Positions 53,336-63,566 of a DNA stretch of 64,000 nt are shown piece after piece. The position numbers and the translations under genes were made by a program. This DNA is from Terriglobus roseus (GTDB lineage: Bacteria; Acidobacteriota; Terriglobia; Terriglobales; Acidobacteriaceae). Location: NCBI RefSeq assembly GCF_900102185.1, contig NZ_LT629690.1, positions 2,728,001 to 2,792,000 on the forward strand. Reading direction: 5' to 3'. Positions within the stretch are counted from its first letter, which is position 1. Each line of letters begins with the position of its first letter. A model generated the notes under the pieces. That model was not told where the DNA came from, did not search any database, and saw only the letters and a list, made by a program, of their open reading frames with translations.

Positions 53336-53473
53336 TTCTCCAATCCCCTGCCGTACCAAAACGGCGTGATGCAACAATGAAGTGCGGGTTGTCATGCTCC
53401 CGTAACCGGAGATATCCTCCGGTTCAATGGAATAGACGAAGCGGAGACACTCTCCGATTCAAAAAAGAAACGC

Positions 53474-54055
53474 GTGTCTAAGAAAGAATCGCAATACGCT
53501 CCCCGCAAACCGCGCGCCGACGCCAGCCGGAACCGTGAACGCATTCTTGCCGTTGCTCGCGATGCCTTCACCGCAGACAGCGTGAACGTAAGCCTGGACG
53601 AGATCGCGAAACAGGCCGAAGTGGGGCCGGGAACGCTTTATCGGCACTTCCCCACGCGCGACGATCTTCTTGAAGCCGTCTATCGCAGCGAGCTGCAAAA
53701 GCTATCGGACGCTCAACAAACGCTGGCCAAATCGCACACGCCCGTGGAAGCGCTTCGCGCGTGGATGCGCCTGTTTGTGGACTACATTGCTACAAAGCAG
53801 ATCATTGCGCCTGCGCTGAACAACATTGTGGGTGGGCCATCCCGCATTTATGCCGATAGCGGCGCCATATTGACTGGTGCAATTGAATCGCTGGTGCGAC
53901 GCGCTGTTGAGTCTGGCGACATCCGCCCGGATCTTGACCCGATGGATCTTCTCCGCGCGCTGGTTGGTGTTTCCAACGTAGCCTCAGCACCAAACTGGAA
54001 GAGCAGCGCCCATCGCCTGGTGGACATTCTCATTCTGGGTTCGCGCCAGCAGTAA
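53474..54055 (+). CDS. TetR family regulator
   Basis: 193 residues from GTG. N-terminal helix-turn-helix: ILAVARDAFTADSVNVSLDEIAKQAEVGPGTLYRHFPTRDDLLEAVYR. The C-terminal domain resembles the SbtR/YdeS group that responds to small hydrophobic ligands. Divergence from the SDR gene points to a regulator-target pair. Ends 12 bases from the convergent AraC gene. Confidence 0.9.
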   Translation: MSKKESQYAPRKPRADASRNRERILAVARDAFTADSVNVSLDEIAKQAEVGPGTLYRHFPTRDDLLEAVYRSELQKLSDAQQTLAKSHTPVEALRAWMRLFVDYIATKQIIAPALNNIVGGPSRIYADSGAILTGAIESLVRRAVESGDIRPDLDPMDLLRALVGVSNVASAPNWKSSAHRLVDILILGSRQQ

Positions 54056-54067
54056 TCAACGCATGAT

Positions 54068-54964
54068 TTAGTTCGCGCGTGACCAGTCCCCTGGAGTGAC
54101 TCCAATGCGCTCGCGGAAGGCGCGCACAAAGTTTGTGGCGGAAGAGAAACCTGCGTCCTGCGCTACTTCTGCGACGGTTAGTTTTCCTAACTTCAGCAGC
54201 GTTTTTGCTCGTTCCATACGCCGTTCCAGAACATATTGGTGCGGCGTGATGCCGGTGCTTTCGCGGAAGAGTCGCGCAAAGTGAAATGGGCTGAGTTGCG
54301 CTTCCGCCGCAAGCTGCTCCAGACGTACATCCGTGTGGAGATGAAATTCAATCCATTCCAGAACTCGACGCAAACGTACCAGCGGGATGCCTCCGCGCAG
54401 GTCTTTCAGCGTGACCGATGAAGTGGCATGACGGCGCAGAAGAGTTTGAGCCAACGACATGCCGAGAAGTTCTCCGTAAAGCGATCCGGCAGGCCAGCCG
54501 GCCTCGGCTTCCCTTCCCATCTCGGCCAATAAGGCGCGTAGACCTTCATCGTGCAGATGCCATTGCATGGCGACGTGAGGTGAAGTGTTGAGGCCCGCTT
54601 CTTCTGCGGCCTTCTTCATAACCGCAGGAGTTACAGAGACAATTAATCGCTCGGAAGTGCCTTCCCATCGCAAACGATCTCTTGTGCCCTCCGGCAACAG
54701 GATCATGGAACCGGCACGCGGCTGCTCAATAGCATTGCGACCTTCGGACCACCATTCCATCTCGACATCGCCGCGCAGTTGCAGATGCATGCAGAGACTG
54801 CCGTGGTCGTGTTCAGGAACTTCTACAGAACCGACCGTATGCCGCTCAAGCACAATGCCCTTCCACGGCGAATCAGAGGAGGTGAGACGTGGCCGTCCTG
54901 TCAGCAGGGGTTCTTCCCTGCTGTTGCGGACCACAATCACTCGTTCTGTGGCGGGAGCAGCCAT
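54068..54964 (-). CDS. AraC family transcriptional regulator
   Basis: 298 residues from ATG (the longer frame starts with TTG). The N-terminal half is a cupin-like sensor (VPEHDHGSLCMHLQLRGDVEMEWWSEG). The C-terminal half holds two helix-turn-helices: VRLEQLAAEAQLSPFHFARLFRESTGITPHQYVLERRMERAKTLL and LTVAEVAQDAGFSSATNFVRAFRERIGVTPGDW. The ligand and targets are unknown. It diverges from the small membrane protein gene at 55069. Confidence 0.9.
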   Translation of the reverse strand: MAAPATERVIVVRNSREEPLLTGRPRLTSSDSPWKGIVLERHTVGSVEVPEHDHGSLCMHLQLRGDVEMEWWSEGRNAIEQPRAGSMILLPEGTRDRLRWEGTSERLIVSVTPAVMKKAAEEAGLNTSPHVAMQWHLHDEGLRALLAEMGREAEAGWPAGSLYGELLGMSLAQTLLRRHATSSVTLKDLRGGIPLVRLRRVLEWIEFHLHTDVRLEQLAAEAQLSPFHFARLFRESTGITPHQYVLERRMERAKTLLKLGKLTVAEVAQDAGFSSATNFVRAFRERIGVTPGDWSRAN

Positions 54965-55068
54965 GCTTCTACTATGCGCCAAACGCGCACAGGATGCAGT
55001 TCACCGCAAGATTTGCATATTGCCCCACCCCAGCGCCGCTATACCGGATACAGCGAGGTGAACACACC

Positions 55069-55239
55069 ATGGCAGACATCACGAAACAGCTCAGCGAAGG
55101 CTTCATTCTTACCGTTGGCATTACGCCCCCGGGAAAGAACCGCGAACGCACCGCGGCCCGCTACATTACCACCATGCTGGCGCTTACGGTAGCGGGTGCT
55201 GCGGCAATGTTCGCGTTCATCCTGTCGCGCGTGTTGTAG
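55069..55239 (+). CDS. Small membrane protein
   Basis: 56 residues from ATG with GAGGTG nine bases before. Soluble N-terminus MADITKQLSEGFILTVGITPPG, then NRERTAARYITT and one helix (MLALTVAGAAAMFAFILS). I do not recognise a family. It lies between the AraC regulator (divergent) and the convergent ADOP permease. Good ribosome site and single clean frame favour a real gene. Confidence 0.6.
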   Translation: MADITKQLSEGFILTVGITPPGKNRERTAARYITTMLALTVAGAAAMFAFILSRVL

Positions 55240-55245
55240 AGCGAC

Positions 55246-57870
55246 TTATTCCGTACGCAGGGCTACCATCGGATCGACAGCGGCTGCACGACGCGCAGGT
55301 AGCCACGTTCCCACCACGGCGAGCAACGGCAACGTGCACATGACCAGCGCGAAGGTGACCGGGTCATACTGCGAGGTCTGGAACAACTGGCTCTTGGCGA
55401 ACCCCGCTGCAACAAAGGCCAACGGCAGTCCCACTGCGATGCCAAGTGCGGCAAGACCGCAGGCTTGACGCAACACCATCCAGATCACGTCGCCGCGATC
55501 TGCGCCCAGCGCCATACGAACGCCAATCTCCTGCGTTCTGCGCGATGTGGCGAACGAGAACACGCCATAGATACCGATGAGGCAAAGCAGCAGAGCCGAC
55601 GCCGCGAAGGTTCCAAACAACATTAGTGCGAAGCGCGGTCCCGCGTACCCGTAGCGCTCCAGCAACTGACGTAGGGCCATGGCATCCGTTACGGGTTGAT
55701 CCTTGTCCATGGCGGCAACCACCTTACGCACGGGTTGCAGAAGATTTTCCGCAGGCAGGTTCGTTGCAATCACCAACGTATCCATCACAGGCGCAACCGT
55801 GTACGGAATGAACATGTGCGGATAGTTTTCGCGATAGCCGGGATGTATGGGCAGGTTTTGAATGATGCCTACGATGGTGAACGTGTTCTCTGTAAGCTCT
55901 TTGTCTGCGCGAGAAGCATCAACCATCTTGAATGTCTGACCAACAGCATTCCCCGCCGGGAAATAATGCGTCACAAAATCCTGTGTCACCACAGCATCAT
56001 GCGCGTGCACTGATATCTCGCGTTCGTCGATGAAGTGGCCCTCCATCATGCGGAGACCGGACATTGCAAGGTATTCCGGCGTGACCATGTGGAGATTGCT
56101 GTAATCGTTCCGCTGAAATGGCTGGCTACCAAGCTGAATCCGGCTTCCATAACCCCACAGAAATGGCAGTTCTGCATCCAACGTGACGGCCTTCACACCA
56201 GGCACATTCTGTATCTGTTTCTGCAGCTCGCTGAAGAAGCGAATCTTGTCTTCATCCTTGGGATAACGCTGCGGAGACAGCGGCACCCGCATCATCAGCG
56301 TATGTTCCGGCTGGAAGAGAACCGGTACTTTCTCCACGGAGATCATGGAACGCATCATCAACCCGGCCAGTGTCATCAACGCGAGAGAAAGCGCAATCTC
56401 AGCTACCACAAAGCCATTTAGCAAACGTCTGTGCGCGTGGCTACCCGTGGAACGAACGCTGGTGAGGGCAGCGGCAAGTCGTGGATTTGCGCTGTGCCAT
56501 GCGGGTGAAACACCGAACACCAGCACCGAGAACACAGCCATGCCGATGGACACGAGCAATACGGGCACATTTAGCGCAATCAATGCTTCATCAGGAATGG
56601 TGCCTTCGGGTACCAGATGCAACATGGCGTTGAGTCCGCCATAGGCGAAAAGAATCGCCATGGGAACAGAGATCGCCATCAGCAGGAGAGATTCCACGAT
56701 GACCTGGCGGAACAACCGCAAACGTGATGCGCCGATGGCTGCTCGAAGTACAAACTCATGTTCGCGGCGTACAGCGCGAGCCAGCAGCAGGCTCGATACG
56801 TTTACGCATGCGATCAGGAGCAGAACAAGAACGGCTCCGAGTAACAGATACAGGGTCCCAGCAAGGCCCGACTGGAACATCTCGGCAAATGGCATCAGTC
56901 CACCAATGCGGAGATTCTTTGGATGACGATGCGGATCTTGCTTTACGAAATCATTGAAGAGAGGTTGCAGTTCGCCCGCAGCCTGCACATCGGTTACGCC
57001 GGGGCGAACACGCCCCACCAGCGTGAGTCGCGAATGGCCTTCAATCTCCTGCACGGGCGTAATTGCCACTGGAAGATAAACGTCGGCACCACGCCATAAG
57101 AAACGCGGCGGCATGACACCGATGACAGTGCGTGCATGGCCGTCCACCGTGATGACTTTTCCCACCACTGCCTGGCTCCCGCCAAAGTGAGAGAGCCAGT
57201 AGCGGTTGCTCAGAACCGCCACTTCTTCATGGTCCGCAGAAACATCCGCATCGTTCGGAGAGCGCCCCAACATGGGCTGCACGCCCAGCACATCAAACGT
57301 ATTCGCCGTGATGTAGTTGCCACGGATCTGCTGAGCTTCCCCGTCGCCTGTCAGCGTAACGTTGCCAACAGTGGAGGCAGTCACGCCCTGAAAGATGTCC
57401 GTCTTCTGCTGAATCTCAAGAAACTCCGAGGGCGTGTAGTCGTCCCAGAAGCAGCGCGTGTCTTCTGGTGAACACAATCTCGGCGTTGCCAATTCCTTCA
57501 CATCGCGATAGGGAAACGGATTAACCAGCACACCGTAGGCCACGCTAAATACGGCGGTCGCTGCGCCGATGCCGAGTGCAAGCATCAGGACAACAACAAC
57601 CGTGATGCCTCGTGACTTCCAAAGCTGCCGTGCGGCGTAGCGAATATCCGCGAAAAACAACTCTACGCTCTGCCATTGCCATGCTTCGCGGCCACGCTGC
57701 TCCGTCAACAACACGTTGCCAAATTGCTTGCGCGCAGCATGCTCCGCGTCTTTGCGCGACATGCCTTCTTCCATCAGTTCGTCAATCTTCTCTTCCAGGT
57801 GCTCCTGTACAGAGACGGAGAGATCGTTATAGCGGCGACGACGCGAAAAGAGCTGACTGAGCCATCCCAT
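55246..57870 (-). CDS. MacB/FtsX-type duplicated permease (ADOP family)
   Basis: 874 residues. An N-terminal cytoplasmic part (about 1-80) includes LSVSVQEHLEEKIDELMEEGMSRKDAEHAARKQFGN, the 'permease prefix' helix seen in these proteins. Then two FtsX modules, each with a large periplasmic MacB_PCD-like part and four helices: GITVVVVLMLALGIGAATAVFSVAYGVL first, and FALMLFGTFAASALLLCLIGIYGVF late. No ATPase gene is linked, as usual for these orphan permeases, and the transported substrate is unknown. It follows the PadR gene by nine bases. Confidence 0.92.
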   Translation of the reverse strand: MGWLSQLFSRRRRYNDLSVSVQEHLEEKIDELMEEGMSRKDAEHAARKQFGNVLLTEQRGREAWQWQSVELFFADIRYAARQLWKSRGITVVVVLMLALGIGAATAVFSVAYGVLVNPFPYRDVKELATPRLCSPEDTRCFWDDYTPSEFLEIQQKTDIFQGVTASTVGNVTLTGDGEAQQIRGNYITANTFDVLGVQPMLGRSPNDADVSADHEEVAVLSNRYWLSHFGGSQAVVGKVITVDGHARTVIGVMPPRFLWRGADVYLPVAITPVQEIEGHSRLTLVGRVRPGVTDVQAAGELQPLFNDFVKQDPHRHPKNLRIGGLMPFAEMFQSGLAGTLYLLLGAVLVLLLIACVNVSSLLLARAVRREHEFVLRAAIGASRLRLFRQVIVESLLLMAISVPMAILFAYGGLNAMLHLVPEGTIPDEALIALNVPVLLVSIGMAVFSVLVFGVSPAWHSANPRLAAALTSVRSTGSHAHRRLLNGFVVAEIALSLALMTLAGLMMRSMISVEKVPVLFQPEHTLMMRVPLSPQRYPKDEDKIRFFSELQKQIQNVPGVKAVTLDAELPFLWGYGSRIQLGSQPFQRNDYSNLHMVTPEYLAMSGLRMMEGHFIDEREISVHAHDAVVTQDFVTHYFPAGNAVGQTFKMVDASRADKELTENTFTIVGIIQNLPIHPGYRENYPHMFIPYTVAPVMDTLVIATNLPAENLLQPVRKVVAAMDKDQPVTDAMALRQLLERYGYAGPRFALMLFGTFAASALLLCLIGIYGVFSFATSRRTQEIGVRMALGADRGDVIWMVLRQACGLAALGIAVGLPLAFVAAGFAKSQLFQTSQYDPVTFALVMCTLPLLAVVGTWLPARRAAAVDPMVALRTE

Positions 57871-57879
57871 GGTGAACTC

Positions 57880-58224
57880 CTAAGCCTTTACCACCGCAAG
57901 TACGCGGGTGATTCCTTCGAACATCTTTTCGAAGCTGGACTTCTCCTGCTCCAGCCGCTTCATGCCTGACTTTGTCAGTTGATAGATACGCGTGGGACGC
58001 CCCTTTGCGGAGACTCCCTCTTCCGCTTCCAGCCAGCCTTCGCGCAGCATCCGTTGAAGCGCAGGGTACAACGAACCTTCTTCGATCTGAAGCAGATCGT
58101 CAGAAACCTGCTGGATGTGTTTGACCAACGCGTAGCCATGCATTGGCTTGATGCGCAGCGAATGCAGGACCATCAGCTCCAACGCACCGGCGAAGAGGTC
58201 ACGATGTTGAGGACTCTTTCCCAT
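57880..58224 (-). CDS. PadR family transcriptional regulator
   Basis: 114 residues from the ATG ending at 58224. PadR winged helix: LFAGALELMVLHSLRIKPMHGYALVKHIQQVSDDLLQIEEGSLYPALQRMLREGWLEAEE, with the wing GRPTRIYQLTKSGMKRLEQE. PadR-ADOP pairs are a recurrent acidobacterial arrangement. It probably represses its own operon through the perfect palindrome 20 bases upstream. Confidence 0.93.
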   Translation of the reverse strand: MGKSPQHRDLFAGALELMVLHSLRIKPMHGYALVKHIQQVSDDLLQIEEGSLYPALQRMLREGWLEAEEGVSAKGRPTRIYQLTKSGMKRLEQEKSSFEKMFEGITRVLAVVKA

Positions 58225-58235
58225 GTGCGGGAGTC

Positions 58236-58269
58236 TATACCGCGTATACCTATTTTGAAAATAGGTATA
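58236..58269. promoter_or_regulatory. Probable PadR operator
   Basis: A perfect inverted repeat: TATACCTATTTT (58245-58256), a single G, then its exact complement (58258-58269). A second pair TATAC...GTATA (58236-58248) overlaps its left arm. It sits immediately upstream of the PadR start. Confidence 0.75.
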
Positions 58270-58365
58270 TCGACGAAATTTCATTTTGTGACCGTTGGAT
58301 TGGGTGTATTCCTATCGGTGGGCGGGGCTCGAATCCGGTGTCGTCGGGCCTGAATCTAATTAGCC

Positions 58366-59271
58366 GTGCACAGCCAATACCATTCCGGGGAACGCAAGGC
58401 GCAGCAATTGGCGGGCGAGCAGGACATCGCGGACGCGCGCGAAGGGATGGTGAGACCGGCCATTCCGCGGCAAGTGTTTGAGTGGCTGAGAGAGCAAACA
58501 TTGCTTGCTGTCGCCACGATGGATGCTGCCGGCACCTTGTGGGCGACCGTCGTTCCCGGTAAGCCCGGATTCCTGCAACCCGATGCGAACGGTACCCATC
58601 TCTGGATCGAGCGCGCCATGCCACACGCCGTCCTCGCCGATCTGAAGAGTGGTGGCAACATTGGTCTGCTTGCAATCGACCTGAATAGCCGCCAGCGCAT
58701 GCGTATCAACGGCACCGCCACGGCTTTGCCCGCCGGTCTCCACGTCAGCGTTCAGGAAGCGTTTTTTAATTGCCCCAAGTACATCACGCGGCGCACGGCA
58801 CTACCTTCCGCTGCGAACAATGAAACAGCCGAACACGAAGGCTCGCGACTTCTTGGAGAGCATCTGCAACTGCTGAGCGAGACAGACGTGCTCTTCCTCG
58901 CAACGACTCATCCGGAACGCGGTCTGGACGTCTCGCACCGCGGAGGTGATCCGGGATTTGTTCAGCTTCTCCCTGACGGCCGCATCAGGTTGCCGGACTA
59001 CACGGGGAACTCGCTGTTCAACAGCATTGGCAATCTTCTTGTTGATTCCAGAATCGCAATCGCGATTCCCAATCTACATAGCGGCAGCATCCTTCAAATC
59101 ACCGGCACGGCGACCATTGCGTGGCACGATCGCGATGAAGACGACAGTACAGGCGGCACGCATCGCTTTGTGGACATCACGCCTATCGCATGGCGAACTG
59201 AGGAGGGAGGCCCTGTATCACGAGGCGCTTCAGAACTATCCCCCTTCAACCCACATCCGCATGCTGCTTAA
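58366..59271 (+). CDS. Pyridoxamine 5'-phosphate oxidase-like FMN-binding protein
   Basis: 301 residues from GTG (ATG at 58447 would start MVRPAIPRQVF). Two split-barrel segments: QTLLAVATMDAAGTLWATVVPGKPGFL and DVLFLATTHPERGLDVSHRGGDPGFVQLLPDGRIRLPDYTGNSLFNSIGNL. The latter matches the YLR456W/PNPOx-like family with DxSHRGGxPGF. Probable flavin-binding oxidoreductase or general stress protein; substrate unknown. Diverges from PadR. Confidence 0.85.
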   Translation: MHSQYHSGERKAQQLAGEQDIADAREGMVRPAIPRQVFEWLREQTLLAVATMDAAGTLWATVVPGKPGFLQPDANGTHLWIERAMPHAVLADLKSGGNIGLLAIDLNSRQRMRINGTATALPAGLHVSVQEAFFNCPKYITRRTALPSAANNETAEHEGSRLLGEHLQLLSETDVLFLATTHPERGLDVSHRGGDPGFVQLLPDGRIRLPDYTGNSLFNSIGNLLVDSRIAIAIPNLHSGSILQITGTATIAWHDRDEDDSTGGTHRFVDITPIAWRTEEGGPVSRGASELSPFNPHPHAA

Positions 59272-61026
<1,755 letters not shown>

Positions 61027-61042
61027 TTTGCTTGAAACTGAG

Positions 61043-61074
61043 CCGCCGCGGCAAACCACGCCGCGGCGGTTTTG
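61043..61074 (+). terminator. Terminator after pyrG
   Basis: A GC-rich 10-bp stem CCGCCGCGGC / GCCGCGGCGG with a seven-base loop, followed by TTTTGCG. Confidence 0.85.
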
Positions 61075-61131
61075 CGTGACGCAGAATGCTGCATCCTCAA
61101 CGCACGTTGTACGATCAAAAGAGAGATACAG

Positions 61132-61560
61132 ATGTTGAAGCTGAGCCAATCCGACTACGAAGCACTGCGCGCACATGGCGAAGAAACCTATCCGCACGAA
61201 TGTTGCGGCATTCTTCTGGGCCATGCGGGCGAAGTGAACCAGGTGGTCGAGATTATGCGTGCGGGTAATACACGCACCGACTCCGCCCACAACCGCTATC
61301 ACATTGCACCGCAGGAACTTATCAAGGCGCAGCGTGAGGGACGGAAGAAGGGACTGGACATCGTCGGCTTTTATCATTCGCACCCCGACCATCCGGCGCA
61401 GTGGTCCGTTACGGACTTTGCCGAAGCCCACTGGTTCGGATGTAGCTACGTCATCACGGCCGTAGCGCAGGGCAAGGCCGAGGTGACGAATGCATTCCTT
61501 CTGCGCGGCACCAGCGAAGAGGACAAGCAGTTTGAGGACGAAGAGATCGTCGTCGGCTAG
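61132..61560 (+). CDS. JAMM/M67 family metallopeptidase (Mec-like)
   Basis: 142 residues from ATG. The zinc site is complete: Glu23 in PHECCG, His82 and His84 in GFYHSHPDHP, Ser92 and Asp95 in SVTD, exactly the JAMM spacing HxH(7)SxxD. It is the bacterial deubiquitinase-like fold. In M. tuberculosis the relative Mec cleaves CysO-cysteine to release cysteine from a sulfur carrier. Here it is 62 bases before the gene for a sulfur carrier/E1/rhodanese fusion. A role in trimming or recycling that carrier is inferred. Confidence 0.92.
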   Translation: MLKLSQSDYEALRAHGEETYPHECCGILLGHAGEVNQVVEIMRAGNTRTDSAHNRYHIAPQELIKAQREGRKKGLDIVGFYHSHPDHPAQWSVTDFAEAHWFGCSYVITAVAQGKAEVTNAFLLRGTSEEDKQFEDEEIVVG

Positions 61561-61622
61561 TTCACTTCACCCGGACCACCCCGCTGCATCCAATGGCATG
61601 CAGTCGTAATCCAAAGGAAGTT

Positions 61623-63116
61623 ATGACGATTCTGATTCCAACACCGCTGCGTGGATTTACGGACAACAAGTCCACCGTTGACGTAACCGCAGCCAATGTC
61701 AAAGAAGCTCTTGCCGCGCTGACTGAAGCGCATCCCGCCATTAAGGGTCACCTGTTCAACGCCGAAGGCAAGCTGCGCTCCTTCGTGAACGTTTATGTGA
61801 ACGATGACGATATCCGCGATCTGCCGGGCAAGGATGAGACGACGCTGAATGCAGGCGACGAAATCTCCATCATTCCGTCCATCGCCGGTGGCGCACCCGC
61901 TATTGCGGAAGAAGCGATCGCAGAAGAACTGCCGACGCTGACCAACGAAGAGATTGCGCGCTACTCGCGCCACCTGATCCTTCCAGAAGTGGGCATGGAT
62001 GGTCAGCGCAAGCTGAAGGCCGCGAAGGTGCTCTGCGTGGGCACGGGCGGACTGGGCGCGCCGCTGGCTCTGTATCTTGCAGCCGCGGGCGTAGGCACCA
62101 TCGGCCTGGTTGATTTCGACGTAGTCGACGAGAGCAACCTGCAGCGCCAGATCATCCACTCGCAGTCCACTGTAGGCAAGCTTAAGGTCGACTCGGCAGA
62201 GCAGATGCTGAAGGGGCTGAACAAGAACATCAATGTTGTGAAGCACAACACGATGTTGACCTCTGCGAACGCCCTGGAAATCTTCAAGGAATACGACGTC
62301 ATTGCCGACGGCACCGACAACTTCCAGACGCGTTACCTGGTGAACGATGCCTGCGTTCTGACGGGCAAGCCGAATGCGTATGGCTCCATCTTCCGCTTTG
62401 AAGGACAGGCATCTGTCTTCGCCACGGAAGAAGGCCCCTGCTACCGCTGCCTGTATCCCGAACCGCCACCGCCGGGACTGGTTCCCTCGTGCGCTGAAGG
62501 TGGCGTACTTGGCATTCTGCCCGGCCTTGTCGGCGTAATTCAGGCTACGGAAGTGATCAAGCTGATCCTTGGCATTGGCGAACCGCTCATCGGCCGCCTG
62601 CTGCTGGTGGATGCGCTGGGAATGAGCTTCCGCACGCTGAAGCTGCGTAAGAACCCGAACTGCCCCGCTTGCGGAACGCACGAGATCAAGGAGCTGATTG
62701 ATTACAACCAGTTCTGCGGTGTCGCTGCCCCCACGGAAGTTGGTCCCCTGGAAGTGGCTTCCCATGGCGTTGTCACCGGCCTGGAAGACATCGACGGTAT
62801 TCCGCAGATCAGCGTGGAAGAGCTGAAGGCAAAGCGCGAAGAAGGCAAGGCGTTCATCCTGGACGTGCGTGAACCCCATGAGGTTCAGATCGTCTCGATT
62901 GGCGCTCAGTTGATTCCCGTTGGAGAACTGGAACAGCGCGTCGGTGAGATTGCCTCGCACAAGAACGACGAAGTACTCGTTCATTGCCGGAGCGGCGCAC
63001 GTTCGCAGAAGGCTTCGCTCATTCTGAAGAACGCGGGCTTCACGAACGTGAAGAACGTTGCGGGCGGCATTCTGGCGTGGGCCGATCGCATCGATCCGAG
63101 CTTGCCGAAGTACTAA
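61623..63116 (+). CDS. Fused sulfur carrier (ThiS/MoaD/CysO-like), E1 adenylyltransferase (MoeB/ThiF) and rhodanese
   Basis: 497 residues with AAAGGAAG before the ATG. Residues 1-90 are a ubiquitin-like carrier (ILIPTPLRGFTDNKSTVDVTA, GLHLFNAEGKLRSFVNVYVNDDDIRDL-like, ISIIPSIAGG) with its Gly-Gly at residues 89-90. Residues about 115-365 are an E1: GTGGLGAPLALYLAAAGVGTIGL (ATP site, about 138), DFDVVDESNLQRQ, DGTDNFQTRYL and two zinc CxxC pairs (CYRC, CPACG). The C-terminus is a rhodanese with active loop CRSGAR (about 454). All parts for making a thiocarboxylated carrier are in one chain, but the Gly-Gly is not free. It diverges from nothing; follows the JAMM gene. Confidence 0.93.
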   Translation: MTILIPTPLRGFTDNKSTVDVTAANVKEALAALTEAHPAIKGHLFNAEGKLRSFVNVYVNDDDIRDLPGKDETTLNAGDEISIIPSIAGGAPAIAEEAIAEELPTLTNEEIARYSRHLILPEVGMDGQRKLKAAKVLCVGTGGLGAPLALYLAAAGVGTIGLVDFDVVDESNLQRQIIHSQSTVGKLKVDSAEQMLKGLNKNINVVKHNTMLTSANALEIFKEYDVIADGTDNFQTRYLVNDACVLTGKPNAYGSIFRFEGQASVFATEEGPCYRCLYPEPPPPGLVPSCAEGGVLGILPGLVGVIQATEVIKLILGIGEPLIGRLLLVDALGMSFRTLKLRKNPNCPACGTHEIKELIDYNQFCGVAAPTEVGPLEVASHGVVTGLEDIDGIPQISVEELKAKREEGKAFILDVREPHEVQIVSIGAQLIPVGELEQRVGEIASHKNDEVLVHCRSGARSQKASLILKNAGFTNVKNVAGGILAWADRIDPSLPKY

Positions 63117-63138
63117 TCAGCTTCGATTCGAAGTAAGA

Positions 63139-63166
63139 AAGGGCGTCCGCTAAGGGCGCCCTTCTC
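63139..63166 (+). terminator. Terminator after carrier/E1/rhodanese gene
   Basis: AAGGGCG (63139-63145) pairs with CGCCCTT (63157-63163), followed by CTCATTG. The T-tract is weak. Confidence 0.55.
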
Positions 63167-63173
63167 ATTGCTC

Positions 63174-63563
63174 TCAGGATGAATGTGTAAAGGCGCGTGA
63201 TGGTGCGGAGGACACACCATCACCCAATTCCATCGCAGAAATCAGTCCATCGTGCAGTGTGAAAACATGCACCACTTCGCCGTTAAAAAGCAGATCACCG
63301 TACAAGCTCTTGACGACCTGATGCACGCGGACATGAACACTGCCGTCTTCCCGTTCAATCATCTCAACGGGTTCCACGTTAGGGTCGAACTCCTGCCATT
63401 GCCGCTTCCAGTAGGCACGAATTTCATCTTTTCCGACAACGAAACCGCCTTCGGAAGCCTTGGGCCAGCGCACGTCTGGCGTCATCAGCTCCAGGGCACC
63501 ATCCACGTCGCGGCGATTGAACGCGGCGTACGCCTGCCTCAGAAGTTCGTTCGTCTCGGCCAT
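63174..63563 (-). CDS. NTF2-like/SnoaL-type protein
   Basis: 129 residues. The cone-shaped fold shows LLRQAYAAFNRRDVDGALELMTPDVRWPKASEGGFVVGKDEIRAYWKRQWQEF, then VHVRVHQVVKSLYGDLLFNGEVVHVFTLHDGLISAMELG. Such proteins are small hydrolases, isomerases or binding proteins; no catalytic assignment is possible. Lies three bases after the next NTF2-like gene on the same strand. Confidence 0.82.
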   Translation of the reverse strand: MAETNELLRQAYAAFNRRDVDGALELMTPDVRWPKASEGGFVVGKDEIRAYWKRQWQEFDPNVEPVEMIEREDGSVHVRVHQVVKSLYGDLLFNGEVVHVFTLHDGLISAMELGDGVSSAPSRAFTHSS

Positions 63564-63566
63564 GGA

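Noticed and set aside
58325-58360. GGCTCGAATCC-like sequence resembling a tRNA T-loop
   Set aside because: The flanking bases do not form the T-arm or an acceptor stem, and no other tRNA part precedes it.
61557-62984. Open frame of 475 codons antisense to the carrier/E1/rhodanese gene
   Set aside because: The sense strand holds three conserved domains with all motifs; the antisense translation has none.
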